Assembly (NCBI GenBank): GCA_036417435.1
Contig: CM070901.1
Coordinates: 2,826,001-2,890,000, forward strand
DNA: 64,000 nucleotides
Direction of reading: 5' to 3'
DNA from: Inia geoffrensis
Lineage: Eukaryota > Chordata > Mammalia > Artiodactyla > Iniidae
Of the stretch, positions 11,695 to 22,180 are shown one piece after another. Each line of letters starts with the position of its first letter. Within the stretch, counting starts at the first letter, position 1. Under the pieces are notes generated by a model. The model had not been told where the DNA came from. It made no database searches and worked only from the letters and a program-made list of their open reading frames with translations. The translations under genes were made by a program, and so were the position numbers.

Positions 11695-11832
11695 AATAGG
11701 AAGATAGAAAGAAAGAAGGAAAGGAGGGAAGGAAAGAAGGGAGGGAGGGAAGGAAGGAAGAAAGAAAGAAGAAGGAAAGAAGGCCCGAAGGAAAGAAAGG
11801 AGGAGGGAGGAAGGAAGGAAGGAAGGAAGGAT
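11695..11832 (+). repeat. GGAA/GAAA polypurine microsatellite in L1 5'UTR
   Basis: An impure run of ggaa, gaaa and ggga units ending in five aagg repeats before 'ataaagg'. The right copy (about 41136-41275, complementary strand) has the same interruptions and the same terminal repeat count. Confidence 0.9.
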
Positions 11833-11929
11833 AAAGGACAGAAAGTAGATACAGTAAAATAGAATGAAGTAGAGTATAATAAAGTTATTGAATTAAAACA
11901 TAATTATTTAGGGGAAAAAAGAAAAAGGA

Positions 11930-12372
11930 CGGATATAGCCTTAGGACAAATGTTGAAAGCCACGCTATACAGACAAAATCCTACACTGAAGCTTACACAT
12001 ACACCCTCACGAAAAGAGGTAAAGGGGAAAAAATCATAAATCTTGCTTTCAAAGACCACCTCCTCCACTTGGGATGATTCGTTGTATAAAGGGGGGAAGG
12101 AAAGAAAGAAAGAGGGAAGGTAAAGTATAATAGAATTATTAAAATTAATTATTAAGAAAAAAATTTCTTATAGAGAAAAAAGGAAAAAAAAAAAAACAAA
12201 AAAAACAATGGACGGATAGAACCCTAGGACAAATGGTGGAAGCAAAGCTATACATACAAGATCTCAAAGAGAAGCGTACTCATACACTTTCACAAAAAGA
12301 GGAAAAAGGGGAAAAAAATCATAAATCTTGCATACGAAGTCCACCACCTCAATTTGGGATGAGTCACTGTCT
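11930..12372 (-). repeat. Two diverged tandem units inside L1 5'UTR
   Basis: Units at about 11930-12090 and 12212-12372 share 'aaatcataaatcttgc', 'gctatacagacaaaatc'-like and 'tttgggatga'-like phrases, separated by an AT-rich spacer. The outer L1 has the same pair at about 23756-23911 and 24003-24155, so the duplication is a family feature. Confidence 0.75.
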
Positions 12373-13576
12373 ATTCATGTATTCCACAGAAGCAGGGTAC
12401 ATCAAGCTGATTGTGGAGCTTTAATCCGCGGCTTCTGAGGCTGCTGGGAGAGATTTCCCTTTCACTTCTTTGTTCTCACAGCTCCCAGGGGTTCAGCTTT
12501 GGATTTGGCCCTGCCTCTGCGTGTAGGTCGCTGGAGGGCGTCTGTTTTTCACTCAGACAGGACAGGGTTAAAGGAGCCTCTGATTTGGGGGCTTTGGCGC
12601 ACTCAGGCCAAGGGGAGAGAGAGGGGCATGGCGTGCGGGGCGGACCTGCGGCGGCAGAGGCCGGCGTGATGCTGCACCAGCCTGAGGCCCGCCGTGTGTT
12701 CTCCCTGGACAGATGTCACTGGATCCCGGGAATCTGGCAGTGGCGGGCTGCGCAGGCTCCCCAGAAGAGTGGTGTGGACAGTGACCTGTGCTCGCACACA
12801 GGCCCCCTGGTGGCGGCAGCAGCAGCCTTAGCGTCTCCCGCCCGTCTCTGGGATCCGCGCTTTTAGCCGCGGCTCGCGCCGGTCTCTGGGGACTGTGCTT
12901 TCAGCCGCGGCTCGCGCTGGTCTCTGGAGTTCGTTAAAGCAGAGCTCTTAAACCCCTCTCCTCGCGCATAAGGAAACAAAGCGGGAAGGAAAAGTCTCTT
13001 GCCTCTTTGGCAGGTGCAGACTTTTCCCCGGACTCCCTCCCGGCTAGCCGTGGTGCACTACCCCCTTCAGGCTACGTTCAAGCCGTCAACCCCAGTCCTT
13101 TCCCTGCGCTCCGTCTGAAACCGAAACCCGAGCCTTAGCTCGCAGCCCCGCCCGCCCGCCGCGGCGGGTGAGCCGACAAGCCTCTCGGGCTGGTGAGTGC
13201 CGGTCGGCACCGATCCTCTATGCGGGAATCTCTCCGCTTTCCCCTCCGCACCCCTGTTGCTGTGCTCTCCTCTGCGGCTCCGAAGCTCCCTCCTCCGCCT
13301 CCCGCAGTCTCTGCCCGTGAAGGGGCTTCCTAGTGTGTGGAGACTTTTGCTCCTTCACAGCTCCCTCCCACTGGTGCAGGTCCCGTCTCTATTCTTTTGT
13401 CTCTGTTTTTTCTTTTTTTCTTTTGCCCTACCCAGGTACGTGGGGAGTTTCTTGCCTTTTAGGAGGTCTGAGGTCTTTTGCCAGCCTTCAGTAGGTGTTC
13501 TGTAAGAGTTGTTCCACGTGTAGATGTATTTCTGGTGTATCTGTGGGGAGGAAGGTGATCTCCGCGTCTTACTCTT

Positions 13577-13586
13577 CCGCCATCTT
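13577..13586 (-). promoter_or_regulatory. YY1-type site at L1 5' end
   Basis: AAGATGGCGG in sense, a few bases from the element's first base. In human L1 the equivalent site positions transcription start. Here it sits next to sequence imported from the right locus. Confidence 0.7.
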
Positions 13587-13591
13587 TGAAC

Positions 13592-13608
13592 TTGCTTATA
13601 TTTCTTTT
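13592..13608. repeat. Orphan TSD half copied from the right L1 insertion site
   Basis: The reverse complement is AAAAGAAATATAAGCAA, the same 17-mer that flanks the right L1 on both sides (39362-39378 and 47009-47025). On the left it occurs only at the 5' side; the 3' end of the left L1 has a different TSD. It therefore marks the right locus as the source. Confidence 0.9.
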
Positions 13609-13739
13609 GAATGATCTTTTTATTATTAATTTGAAAATTACTTTTTAGCAATCCTAAATGGCTTTATGTATTTTATATAAATATTTGAAATATCTTTTAC
13701 TGGTCTGTGATGTGCTTGCCTTTTACTTTTTTAATAGTG

Positions 13740-13954
13740 TTTTGTTTTGTTTTGTTTTGTGGTATGCGGGCCTCTCACTGTTGTGGCCTCTCCCGTTGTC
13801 GAGCACAGGCTCCAGATGCACAGGCTCAGTGGCCATGCATGGCTCACGGGCCCAGCCGCTCCGTGGCATGTGGGATCTTCCCAGACCAGGGCACAAACCC
13901 GTGTCCCCTGCATCGGCAGGTGGACTCTCAACCACTGCACCACCAGGGAAGCCC
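13740..13954 (-). mobile_element. CHR-type SINE (copied with the tract)
   Basis: On the minus strand it starts GGCTTCCCTGGTGG, has the B-box-like GGTTTGTGCCC, and ends in (AAAAC)n. It is the counterpart of 39017-39233. No local TSD is expected, because it arrived as part of the copied segment. Confidence 0.88.
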
Positions 13955-13969
13955 TTATTTCTTTTTTTA

Positions 13970-16900
13970 AATTGAAGTATGGTTCATTTACAATATTAGT
14001 TTCAGGTGTACAACATAGTGATTTAATATTTTTATACATTATCCATTTAAATTTATTACAAATAATAGCTATATTTTCCTGTGCCATACAATATATCCTT
14101 GTTGTTTGTTTATTTTATACATAATAGTTTGTATCTCTTAATCCCATACCCCTATCTTGCCTCTCCACCCACGCAGTTCTCTCCCCACTGGTAACCACTA
14201 GTTTGGTCTCTATATTTGTGACTCTTTTTCTGTTTTGTCACATATATTTGTTTTATTTCTTAGATTCTACATATAAGTGATAGCATAGAATATTTGCCTT
14301 CCTCTGACTTATTTCAATAAGTGTAATACTCTCTAGGTCCATCCAAACTGTTGCAAATGGCAGAATTTTATTCTTTTTTATGGTTGAGTAATATTCCATT
14401 GTATGTATGTACCACATCTTCTTTATCCATTCATCTGTCAGTGGGCACTTACATTGTTTCTATATCTTGGCAATTGTAAATGATGCTGCTATGAACATTG
14501 GGGTGCATGTACCTTTCTGAATTTGTTTTTCTTTTTTTAATTTTCTTTGAATATATACCTAGCCATGGAATTGCTGGATCACATTGTATTTCTATTTTTA
14601 GTTTTTTAAGGAAACTTCATACTGTTTTCCACAGTGGCTGCACCAATTTACAATCCCAACAACAGTATATGAGGGTTTCCTCTTCTGCACATCATCACCA
14701 ACATTTGTTATTTGTAGACTTTTGATGATAGCCACTTTGACAGGTGTGAGGTGATATCTCATTGTGGTTTTGATTTGCATTTCTCTAAAGTTTAGCAATA
14801 TTGAGCATGTTTTCATGTGACTTTTGGCCATCTGTATATCTTCTTTGGAGAAATGTCTTTTCAGGACTTCTGCCCATTTTTTAATTCGTTTCTTTGTTTT
14901 TTTGATATTGAGTTGTGTGAGCTGTCTATAGATTTTGGATATTGATGCCTTATCAGTTATATCATTTGCAAATATTTTCTCTCATTAAGTAGGTGGCCTT
15001 TTCAGTTTGTTGTTGGTTTCCTTTGCTGTGCAAAGGCTTTTAAGTTTAATTAGCTCCCATTTGTTTATTTTTGCTTTTGTTTCTTTTGCCTTAGGAGAAA
15101 AATTCAAGAAACCATGCTACAATTTATATCAAAGAGTGTTCCACCTATGTTTTCTTCTAAGAGTGTTATTGTTTCAGGTCTTACATTTAGGTCTTTAATA
15201 CATTTTGAACTTATTTTTGTATATGGTGTGAGAAATGTTCTAATCTCACTTTTTTCCGTGTAGCTGTCCTGTTTTCCCAGCACCACTTATTGAAGAGACT
15301 GTCTTCTCTCCATTGTATTTTCTTGCCTCCTTTGTCATAGATTAATTGACCATAAGTGTGTGGGTTTATTTCTAGGCTCTGTTTTCTGTTCCATTGATCT
15401 ATGTGTCTGTTTTTATAACAACACTATGCTGTTTTAATTACTGTAGCTTTATAGTATAGTCTGATATCAGAGAGCATGATACTTCCCATTTTATTCTTTT
15501 TTCTCTTGGTTTGGCTGTTTGAGGTCTTTTATGGTTCCATATAAATTTGGATTATTTGTCCTAGTTCTGTGAAGAATATCATGGATATTTTGATAGACAT
15601 TGCATTTAATCTGTAGATTGCTTTGGGTAGTGTGGCCATTTTAACAATAATAATTCTTCCTATCCAAGAACACAAGATATATTTCAATTTCTTTGTATCA
15701 TTTTCAAATTTCTTTACCAGTGTTTTGTAGTTTTCAGAGTATAGTTCTTTCACCTCCTGGGTTAAGTTTATTGCTAGATATTTTATTCTTTTTGATGTGA
15801 TTGTTAATGCGATTATTTCCTTAATTTCTCTCTCTGATAGCTCACTATAAGTGTATAAAAAAGCAACATATATGAATCTTGTATTCTGCAACTTTAATGA
15901 GTTCATTTATTAGTTCTAACAGTTTTTTTTGGTGGAGGCCTTAGGGTTTTCTATGTATAGTATTGTGTCATCTGCAACCAGTGGCAGTTTTACTTCTTCC
16001 CTTCAATTTGGATGTCTTTTATTTCTTTTTATTGTCTGATTGCTGTGGTTAGAACTTCCAATACTATGTTAAATAGAAGTGGTGAGAGTGGGCATCCTTG
16101 TGTTTTTCCTGATTTTAGAAGAAAAGCTTTCAGCTTCTCACCATTGAGTATGATGTTAGCTATGGGTTTGTCATATATGGCCTTTGCTATGTTGAAGTAT
16201 GTTCCCTCTATACCTACTTTGTTGAGAGCTTTTATCATGAATGGATGTTGAACTACGTGAGATGCTTTTTCTGTGTCTATTGAGATGATCATGTGATTTT
16301 TTATCCTTCCTTTTGTTAATGAGGTGTATCACATTGATATGTGAATATTAAACCATCCTGGCATCCCTGAAATAAATCTCACTTCATCGTGTATGATCCT
16401 TTTTATATATTGTTCAATTCAATTTGCTAATATTTTGTTGAGGATATTTGCATCTATATTCATCAGAGATATTGGCCTCTAATTTTCTTTTTCTGTAGTG
16501 TCTTTGTTTGATTTTGGTTTGTTCTTTGTTCTTCTTTTTCTAATTCCTTTTGATGAAAGGTTACGTTGCTTATTTGATTTTTTTTTTTTGCTTCTTGAGG
16601 TATGCCTGCATCACTATAAACTTCCCTCTTAGAACTGCTTTTGCTGTATCTCATGGATTTTGGAAAGTTGCATTTCCATTTTTATTTGTCTCGAGGTATT
16701 TTCTGATTCCCTCTTTGATTTCTTTATTGACCCATTGGTTTTTTAGAGCATTTTGTTTAGTCCCCACATGTTTGTGTTTTTCCCATTTTTCTTCATATAA
16801 TTGATCTCTAGTTTCATACTACTGTGGCTAGAAAAAATGCTTGATATAATTTCTATCATCTTAAATTTGTTGGTTTGTTTTGTGGCCTAGCATGTGATAT

Positions 16901-17787
16901 ATCCTGGAGAAAGTTCCATGTATACTTGAAAAGAATGTGTATTCTGCTCTTTTTGGATGGAATGCCCTGTAGATATCTATTAAGTCCAACTGGTCTATTG
17001 TATCATTTAAGACCACTGTTGCTTTATTGATTTTCTGTCTGGATGATCTGTCCATTTATGTAAGTGGGGTGTTAAAGTCCCTACAATTACAGTATTGTTG
17101 TCAGTTTCTCCCTTTATATATGTTTATATTTGCTTTATATAATTATGTGCTCCTGTATTGGGTGTATACATGTTAACAAGTGCAGTATTATCTCCTTGTG
17201 TTGATCCCTTTATCATTATATAATGCCCTTCTTTGTCTTTTCTTATAGACTTTGTTTTAAAGTCTCTTTGTCTGATATGAGTATTGCTACCACTATTTTC
17301 TTGTCATTTCTACTTGCATGAAATATATTTTTCTATCCCCTCACTTTCAGTCTGTGTGTGTCTTTAGGTCTGAAGTGAGTCTCTTGTAAGCAGCATATAG
17401 ATGAGTCTTGTTTATTTTAATCCAATCAGCCACCTTATGTCTTTTGATTGGTGCACTGAGTTCATTGACATTTAAAACAATTATTGATAGGTGTGTACTT
17501 ATTGCCATTTTGTTTATTGTTTTCTTGCTTATTGTTTGTTTTTGTAGCTCTTCTCTGTTCTTTCCTCTTACTTTTACTTTCTTCCCTTGTAGTTTGATGA
17601 TTTTCTTTAGTAGTATGCTTGAATTTCTTTCTCTCTTATTTTTTTTGTATCTGTTGTAGATTTTTGATTTGTGGTTACCATGGGGTTCCTATATGTTGAC
17701 CTATAACTACATCTATTTGTTTTAAGCAGCTAGTCCTTTAAGTTCAAACACATTCTAAAAGATCTACATCTGTTATTCCTTTCCCAG
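13970..17787 (-). mobile_element. Old L1 fossil (copied with the tract)
   Basis: In sense this spans the inter-ORF/ORF2 start (about 17787-17400) to the 3'UTR and A-tail (about 13970). ORF2 is broken into many pieces, with recognisable segments such as RQ-type '[13 protein letters not shown]' coded near 16110. It is the counterpart of 35179-39000, where the same fossil keeps its own older context. It is non-functional. Confidence 0.87.
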
Positions 17788-18017
17788 TTTTTTTTTTTTC
17801 CTTTTTATTGAAGTATGGTTGATTTACAATGCTATGTTTCTGGTGAACGGCAAAGTGAGTAAGTTTATACTATATATATTTCAAAGTATATCTAGCGGCT
17901 TCCCTGGTGGCGCAGTGGTTGGGAGTCCGCCTGCCGGTGCGGGGGGCACGGGTTCATGCCCTGGTCTGGGGGGGGTCCCACGTGCTGTGGAGCAGCTGGG
18001 CCCATGGGCCGTGGCTG
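17788..18017 (-). mobile_element. L1 3'UTR end plus truncated SINE, ending at a recombination junction
   Basis: 17788-17896 matches the L1 3' end that surrounds SINE B in the right locus (35074-35178). 17897-18017 is the first ~120 bp of a CHR SINE (reverse-complement match to 34954-35073). The SINE stops abruptly at 'gtggctg' (18011-18017), where L1 5'UTR sequence begins. In the right locus the same SINE continues to its A-tail. Confidence 0.87.
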
Positions 18018-18641
18018 AGGCCCGCCGTGTGTTAAAAGTCTCTTGCCACTTTGGCAGGTGCAGACTTTTCCCCGGACTCCCTCCCGGCTAGCCGTGGTGC
18101 ACTACCCCCTTCAGGCTACGTTCAAGCCGTCAACCCCAGTCCTTTCCCTGCGCTCCGTCTGAAACCGAAACCCGAGCCTTAGCTCGCAGCCCTGCCCGCC
18201 CGCCGCGGCGGGTGAGCCGACAAGCCTCTCGGGCTGGTGTGTGCCGGTCGGCACCGATCCTCTATGCGGGAGTCTCTCCGCTTTCCCCTCCGCACCCCTG
18301 TTGCTGTGCTCTCCTCTGCGGCTCCGAAGCTCCCTCCTCCGCCTCCCGCAGTCTCTGCCCGTGAAGGGGCTTCCTAGTGTGTGGAGACTTTTGCTCCTTC
18401 ACAGCTCCCTCCCATTGGTGCAGGTCCCGTCCCTATTCTTTTGTCTCTGTTTTTTCTTTTTTTCTTTTGCCCTACCCAGGTACGTGGGGAGTTTCTTGCC
18501 TTTTAGGAGGTCTGAGGTCTTTTGCCAGCCTTCAGTAGGTGTTCTGTAAGAGTTGTTCCACGTGTAGATGTATTTCTGGTGTATCTGTGGGGAGGAAGGT
18601 GATCTCCGCGTCTTACTCTTCCGCCATCTTTCTTAATCTCC
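18018..18641 (-). promoter_or_regulatory. 5'UTR remnant of the original left L1
   Basis: Sense 18641-18034 matches the first ~600 bp of the L1 leader (compare 13591-12990), with about six substitutions that I could count. This is more than between the left and right copied tracts. Next to it, 18016-18033 matches 12682-12700, so 289 bp (12701-12989 equivalent) are missing between the two pieces. It carries AAGATGGCGG at 18621-18630. It abuts the TSD of the nested insertion, so I take it as the authentic 5' end of the resident element. Confidence 0.85.
18621..18630 (-). promoter_or_regulatory. YY1-type site in the 5'UTR remnant
   Basis: AAGATGGCGG in sense. A promoter piece that now lies about 4.4 kb upstream of a second, complete L1 promoter in the same orientation. 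Confidence 0.6.
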
Positions 18642-18657
18642 CTATTTGTAGTTTTTT
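18642..18657. repeat. Inner-block target-site duplication, copy 2
   Basis: CTATTTGTAGTTTTTT, identical to 5967-5982. Continuing with AAGGAACCTCC, it resumes outer L1 ORF2 in the correct place. Confidence 0.9.
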
Positions 18658-21600
18658 AAGGAACCTCCATACTGTTCTCCACAGTGGCTGTATCAATTAA
18701 CATTCCCACCAACAGTGTAAGAGGGTTCCCTTTTCTCCACACCCTCTCCAGCATTTATTGTTCCTAGATTTTTTCATGATGGCCATTCTGACTGGTGTGA
18801 GATGATATCTCATTGTAGTTTTGATTTGCATTTCTCTAATGATTAGTGATGTTGAGCATTCTTTCATGTGTTTGTTGGCAGTCTGTATATCTTCTTTGAA
18901 GAAATGTCTATTTAGGTCTTCTGCCCATTTTTGGATTGGGTTGTTTGTTTCTATGTTATTAAGCTGCATGAGCTGCTTATAAATTTTGGAGATTAATCCT
19001 TTGTCAGTTGCTTCATTTGCAAATATTTTCTCCCATTCTGAGGGTTGTCTTTTGGTCTTGTTTATGGTTTCCTTTGCTGTGCAAAAGCTTTGAAGTTTCA
19101 TTAGGTCCAATTTGTTTATTTTTGTTTTTGTTTCCCTTTCTCTAGGAGGTGGGTCAAAAAGGACCTTGCTGTGATTTATGTCATAGAGTGACCTGCCTAT
19201 GTTTTCCTCTAAGAGTTTGATAGTTTCTGGCCTTACATTTAGATCTTTAATCCATTTTGAGCTTATTTTTGCGTATGGTGTTAGGGAGTGATCTAATCTC
19301 ATACTTTTCATATGTAGCTGTCCAGTTTTCCCAGCACCACTTATTGAAGTGGCCGTCCTTTCTCCACTGTACATTCCTGCCTCCTTTATCAAAGATAAGG
19401 TGACCATATGTGCATGGGCTTATCTCTGGGCTTTCTATCCTGTTCCATTGATCTATATTTCTGTTTTTGTGCCAGTACTATGCTCTCTTGATTACTGTAG
19501 CTTTGTAGTATAGTCTGAAGTCAGGGAGCCTGATTCCTCCAGCTCTGTTTTTCGTTCTCAAGATTGCTTTGGCTATTCGGGGTCTTTTGTGTTTCCATAC
19601 AAATTGTGAAATTTTTTGTTCTAGTTCTGTGAAAAATGCCAGTGGTAGTTTGATGGGGATTGCATTGAATCTGTAGATTGCTTTGGATAGTAGAGCCATT
19701 TTCACAATGTTGACACTTCCAATCCAAGAACATGGTATATCTCTCCATCTATTTGTATCATCTTTCTTTCATCAGTGTCATAATTTTCTGCATACAGGTC
19801 TTTTGTCTCCTTAGGTAGGTTTATACCTAGATATTTTATTCTTTTTGTTGCAATGGTAAATGAGAGTGTTTTCTTGATTTCACTTTCAGATTTTTGATCC
19901 TTAGTGTAGAGGAATGCCAGAGATTTATGTGCATTAATTTTGTATCCTGCTACTTTACCAAATTCATTGATTAGCTCTAGTAGTTTTCTGGTAGCATCTT
20001 TAGGATTCTTTATGTATCGTATCATGTCATCTGCAAATAGTGACAGCTTTACTTCTTCTTTTCTGATTTGGATTCCTTTTATTCCCTTTTCTTCTCTGAT
20101 TGTTGTGGCTAAAACTTCCAAAACTATGTTGAATAAGCATGGTGAGAGTGGGCAACCTTGTCTTGTTCCTGATCTTAGTGGAAATGCTTTCAGTTTTTCA
20201 CCTTTGAGGACAATGTTGGCTGTGGGTTTGTCATATATGGCCTTTATTATGTTGAGGAAAGTTCTCTCTATGCCTACTTTCTGCAGGGTCTTTATCATAA
20301 ATGGGTGTTGAATTTTGTTGAAAGCTTTCTCTGCATCTATTGAGATGATCATATGGTTTCTCTCCTTCAATTTATTAATATGGTGTATCACGTTGATTGA
20401 TTTGCGTATATTCAAGAATCCTTGCATTCCTGGAATAAACCCCACTTGATCATGGTGTATGATCCTCTTAATGTGCTGTTGGATTCTGTTTGCTAGTATT
20501 TTGTTGAGGGATTTTTGCATCTATGTTCATCAGTGATATTGGCCTGTAGTTTTATTTCTTTGTGACATCCTTGTCTGGTTTTGGTATCAGGGTGATGGTG
20601 GCCTCGTAGAATGAGTTGGGGAGTGTTCCTCCCTCTGCCATATTTTGGAAGAGTTTGAGAAGGATAGGTGTTAGCTCTTCTCTAAATGTTTGATAGAATT
20701 CGCCTGTGAAGCCATCTGGTCCTGGGCTTTTGTTTGTTGGAAGATTTTTAATCACAGTTTCAATTTCAGTGCCTGTGAATGGTCTGTTCATATTTTCTAT
20801 TTCTTCCTGATTCAGTCTTGGCAGGTTGTGCCTTTCTAAGAATTTGTCCATTTCTTCCAGGTTGTCCATTTTATTGGCATAGAGTTGCTTGTAGTAATCT
20901 CTCATGATCTTTTGTATTTCTACAGTGTCAGTTGTTACTTCTCCTTTTCCATTTCTAATTCTATTGATTTCAGTCTTCTCCCTTTTTTTCTTGATGAGTC
21001 TGGCTCATGGTTTATCAATTTTGTTTATCTTCTCCTAGAACCAGCTTATAGTTTTATTGACCTTTGCTATTGTCTCCTTCATTTCTTTTTCATTTATTTC
21101 TGAGCTGACTTTTATGATTTTTTTCCTTCTGCTAACTTTGGGGTTTTTTGTTCTTCTTTCTGTAATTTCTTTAGGTGCAAGGTTAGGTTGTTTATTCGAG
21201 ATGTTTCCTGTTTCTTAAGGTAGGATTGTATTGCTATAAACTTCCCTCTTAGAACTGCTTTTGCTGCATCCCATAGATTTTGGGTCGTTGTGTTTTCATT
21301 GTCATTTGTTTTTAGGTATTTTTTGATTTCCTCTTTGATTTCTTCAGTGATCACTTCGTTATTAAGTAATGTATTGTTTAGCCTCCATGTGTTTGTATTT
21401 TTTACAGATCTTTTCCTGTAATTGATATCTAGTCTCATAGCATTGTGGTCAGAAAAGATACTTGATACAATTTCAATTTTCTTAAATTTACCAAGGCTTG
21501 ATTTGTTACCCAAGATATGACCTATCTTGGAAAATGTTCCATGAGCACTTGAGAAGAATGTGTATTCTGTTGTTTGTATATGGAATGTCCTATAAATATT

Positions 21601-22126
21601 AAGTCCATCTTGTTTAATGTATCATTTAAAGCTTGGGTTTCCTTATTTATTTTCATTTTGGATGATCTGTCCATTGGTGAAAGTGCAGTGTTAAAGTCCC
21701 CTACTATGAATATGTTACTGTCGATTTCCCCTTTTATGGCTGTTAGTATGTGCCTTATGTATTGAGGTGTTCCTATGTTGGGTGCATAAATATTTACAAT
21801 TGTTATATCTTCTTCTTTGATCAATCCCTTGATCATTATTTGGTGTCCTTCTTTGTCTCTTCTAATAGTTTTTTTTTAAAGTGTATTTTGTCTGATATGA
21901 GAATTGCTACTCCAGCTTTCTTTTGGTTTCCATTTGCATGAAATACCTTTTTCCATCCCCTTACTTTCAGTCTGTATGTGTCTCTAGGTCTGAAGTGGGT
22001 CTCTTGTAGACAGCAAATATATGGGTCTTGTTTTTGTATCCATTCAGCCAATCTGTGTCTTTTGGTGGCAGCATTTAGTCCATTTACATTTAAGGTAATT
22101 ATAGATACGTATGTTCCTATTCCCAT
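18658..22126 (-). pseudogene. Outer L1 ORF2, multiply frameshifted
   Basis: Starts at ATG 22126 with a normal ORF2 N-terminus ([12 protein letters not shown]). The frame is then broken into at least seven pieces, ending successively near 21836, 21522, 21112, 20552, 19702, 19478 and 18697. The endonuclease part (21522-22126), the RT core with [12 protein letters not shown] and FADD (within 19702-20520), and the cysteine region ([13 protein letters not shown] near 18697) are still readable. The last ~107 codons lie at 5644-5966, beyond the nested block. It cannot make ORF2p. Confidence 0.92.
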
Positions 22127-22180
22127 TTTCTTAATTGTTTTGGGTTCGTTATTGTAGGTCTTTTCTCTTGTGTTTCTTGC

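Larger units (their letters stand above)
11151..13591 (-). promoter_or_regulatory. 5'UTR and promoter region of left young L1
   Basis: About 2.4 kb of untranslated leader upstream of ORF1. In sense from 13591 it has AAGATGGCGG (YY1-type), a GC- and CpG-rich promoter part (about 13560-12480), two diverged ~160-bp repeat units (12372-12212 and 12090-11930), a polypurine/polypyrimidine microsatellite (11830-11695) and then the ORF1-proximal part. It matches 39379-41817 except for a poly(A) length change near 12184-12205. The 5' end joins a TSD half copied from the right locus, not a local TSD. Confidence 0.85.
6001..18017 (+). repeat. Left arm of large inverted repeat
   Basis: This interval is the reverse complement of 34954-46970. 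Position pairs sum to 52964 at the ORF2 end, 52967 at ORF1, 52970 at the 5'UTR and 52971-52972 at the inner end, so the arms differ in length by only a few indels. From 9777 to 18017 I found only scattered single-base and homopolymer differences. Below 9777 the difference is near the percent level. Confidence 0.92.
5977..18641 (-). mobile_element. Nested young L1 carrying a 4.4-kb foreign segment in its 5' region
   Basis: The ends are those of an ordinary full-length L1 insertion: a pure ~25-nt A-tail at the 3' end (5977-6001) and a 5' end with AAGATGGCGG at 18621-18630, next to a 16-bp TSD. The inside is not ordinary. In sense direction it runs: first ~608 bp of 5'UTR (18641-18034), an 18-bp scrap of more distal 5'UTR (18033-18016), a truncated SINE and L1 fossils (18017-13609), one TSD half of another insertion (13608-13592), then a complete L1 (13591-6001). 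The middle and most of the 5' half match the flank and 5' half of the right-hand L1 in reverse orientation. I interpret it as a normal L1 later rewritten by copying from 34954-43190. Confidence 0.85.

Noticed and set aside
11695..11832. CRISPR-like or regulatory array in the purine repeat
   Set aside because: It is a simple GGAA/GAAA microsatellite within an L1 5'UTR, without unique spacers.
13197..13505. 102-codon open frame, also seen at 18241-18549 and 39465-39773
   Set aside because: It is the antisense strand of the L1 5'UTR GC-rich part. Its three copies follow from the L1 5'UTR copies, not from a gene.
18010..18040. Junction made by RNA splicing from an L1 5'UTR donor into SINE B
   Set aside because: In sense the donor side would be CAG|GC rather than GT, and the second jump (289 bp) has no GT-AG ends. 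No parent locus with this 5'UTR lies upstream of 34954 on the plus strand.
5977..18641. A single 12.7-kb RNA retrotransposed with 5' transduction
   Set aside because: The block contains a second full 5'UTR, an orphan TSD and sequence matching the right locus in its native order. The junction has an 18-bp scrap and a 289-bp gap. One-step target-primed integration does not explain the divergence step at 9777.
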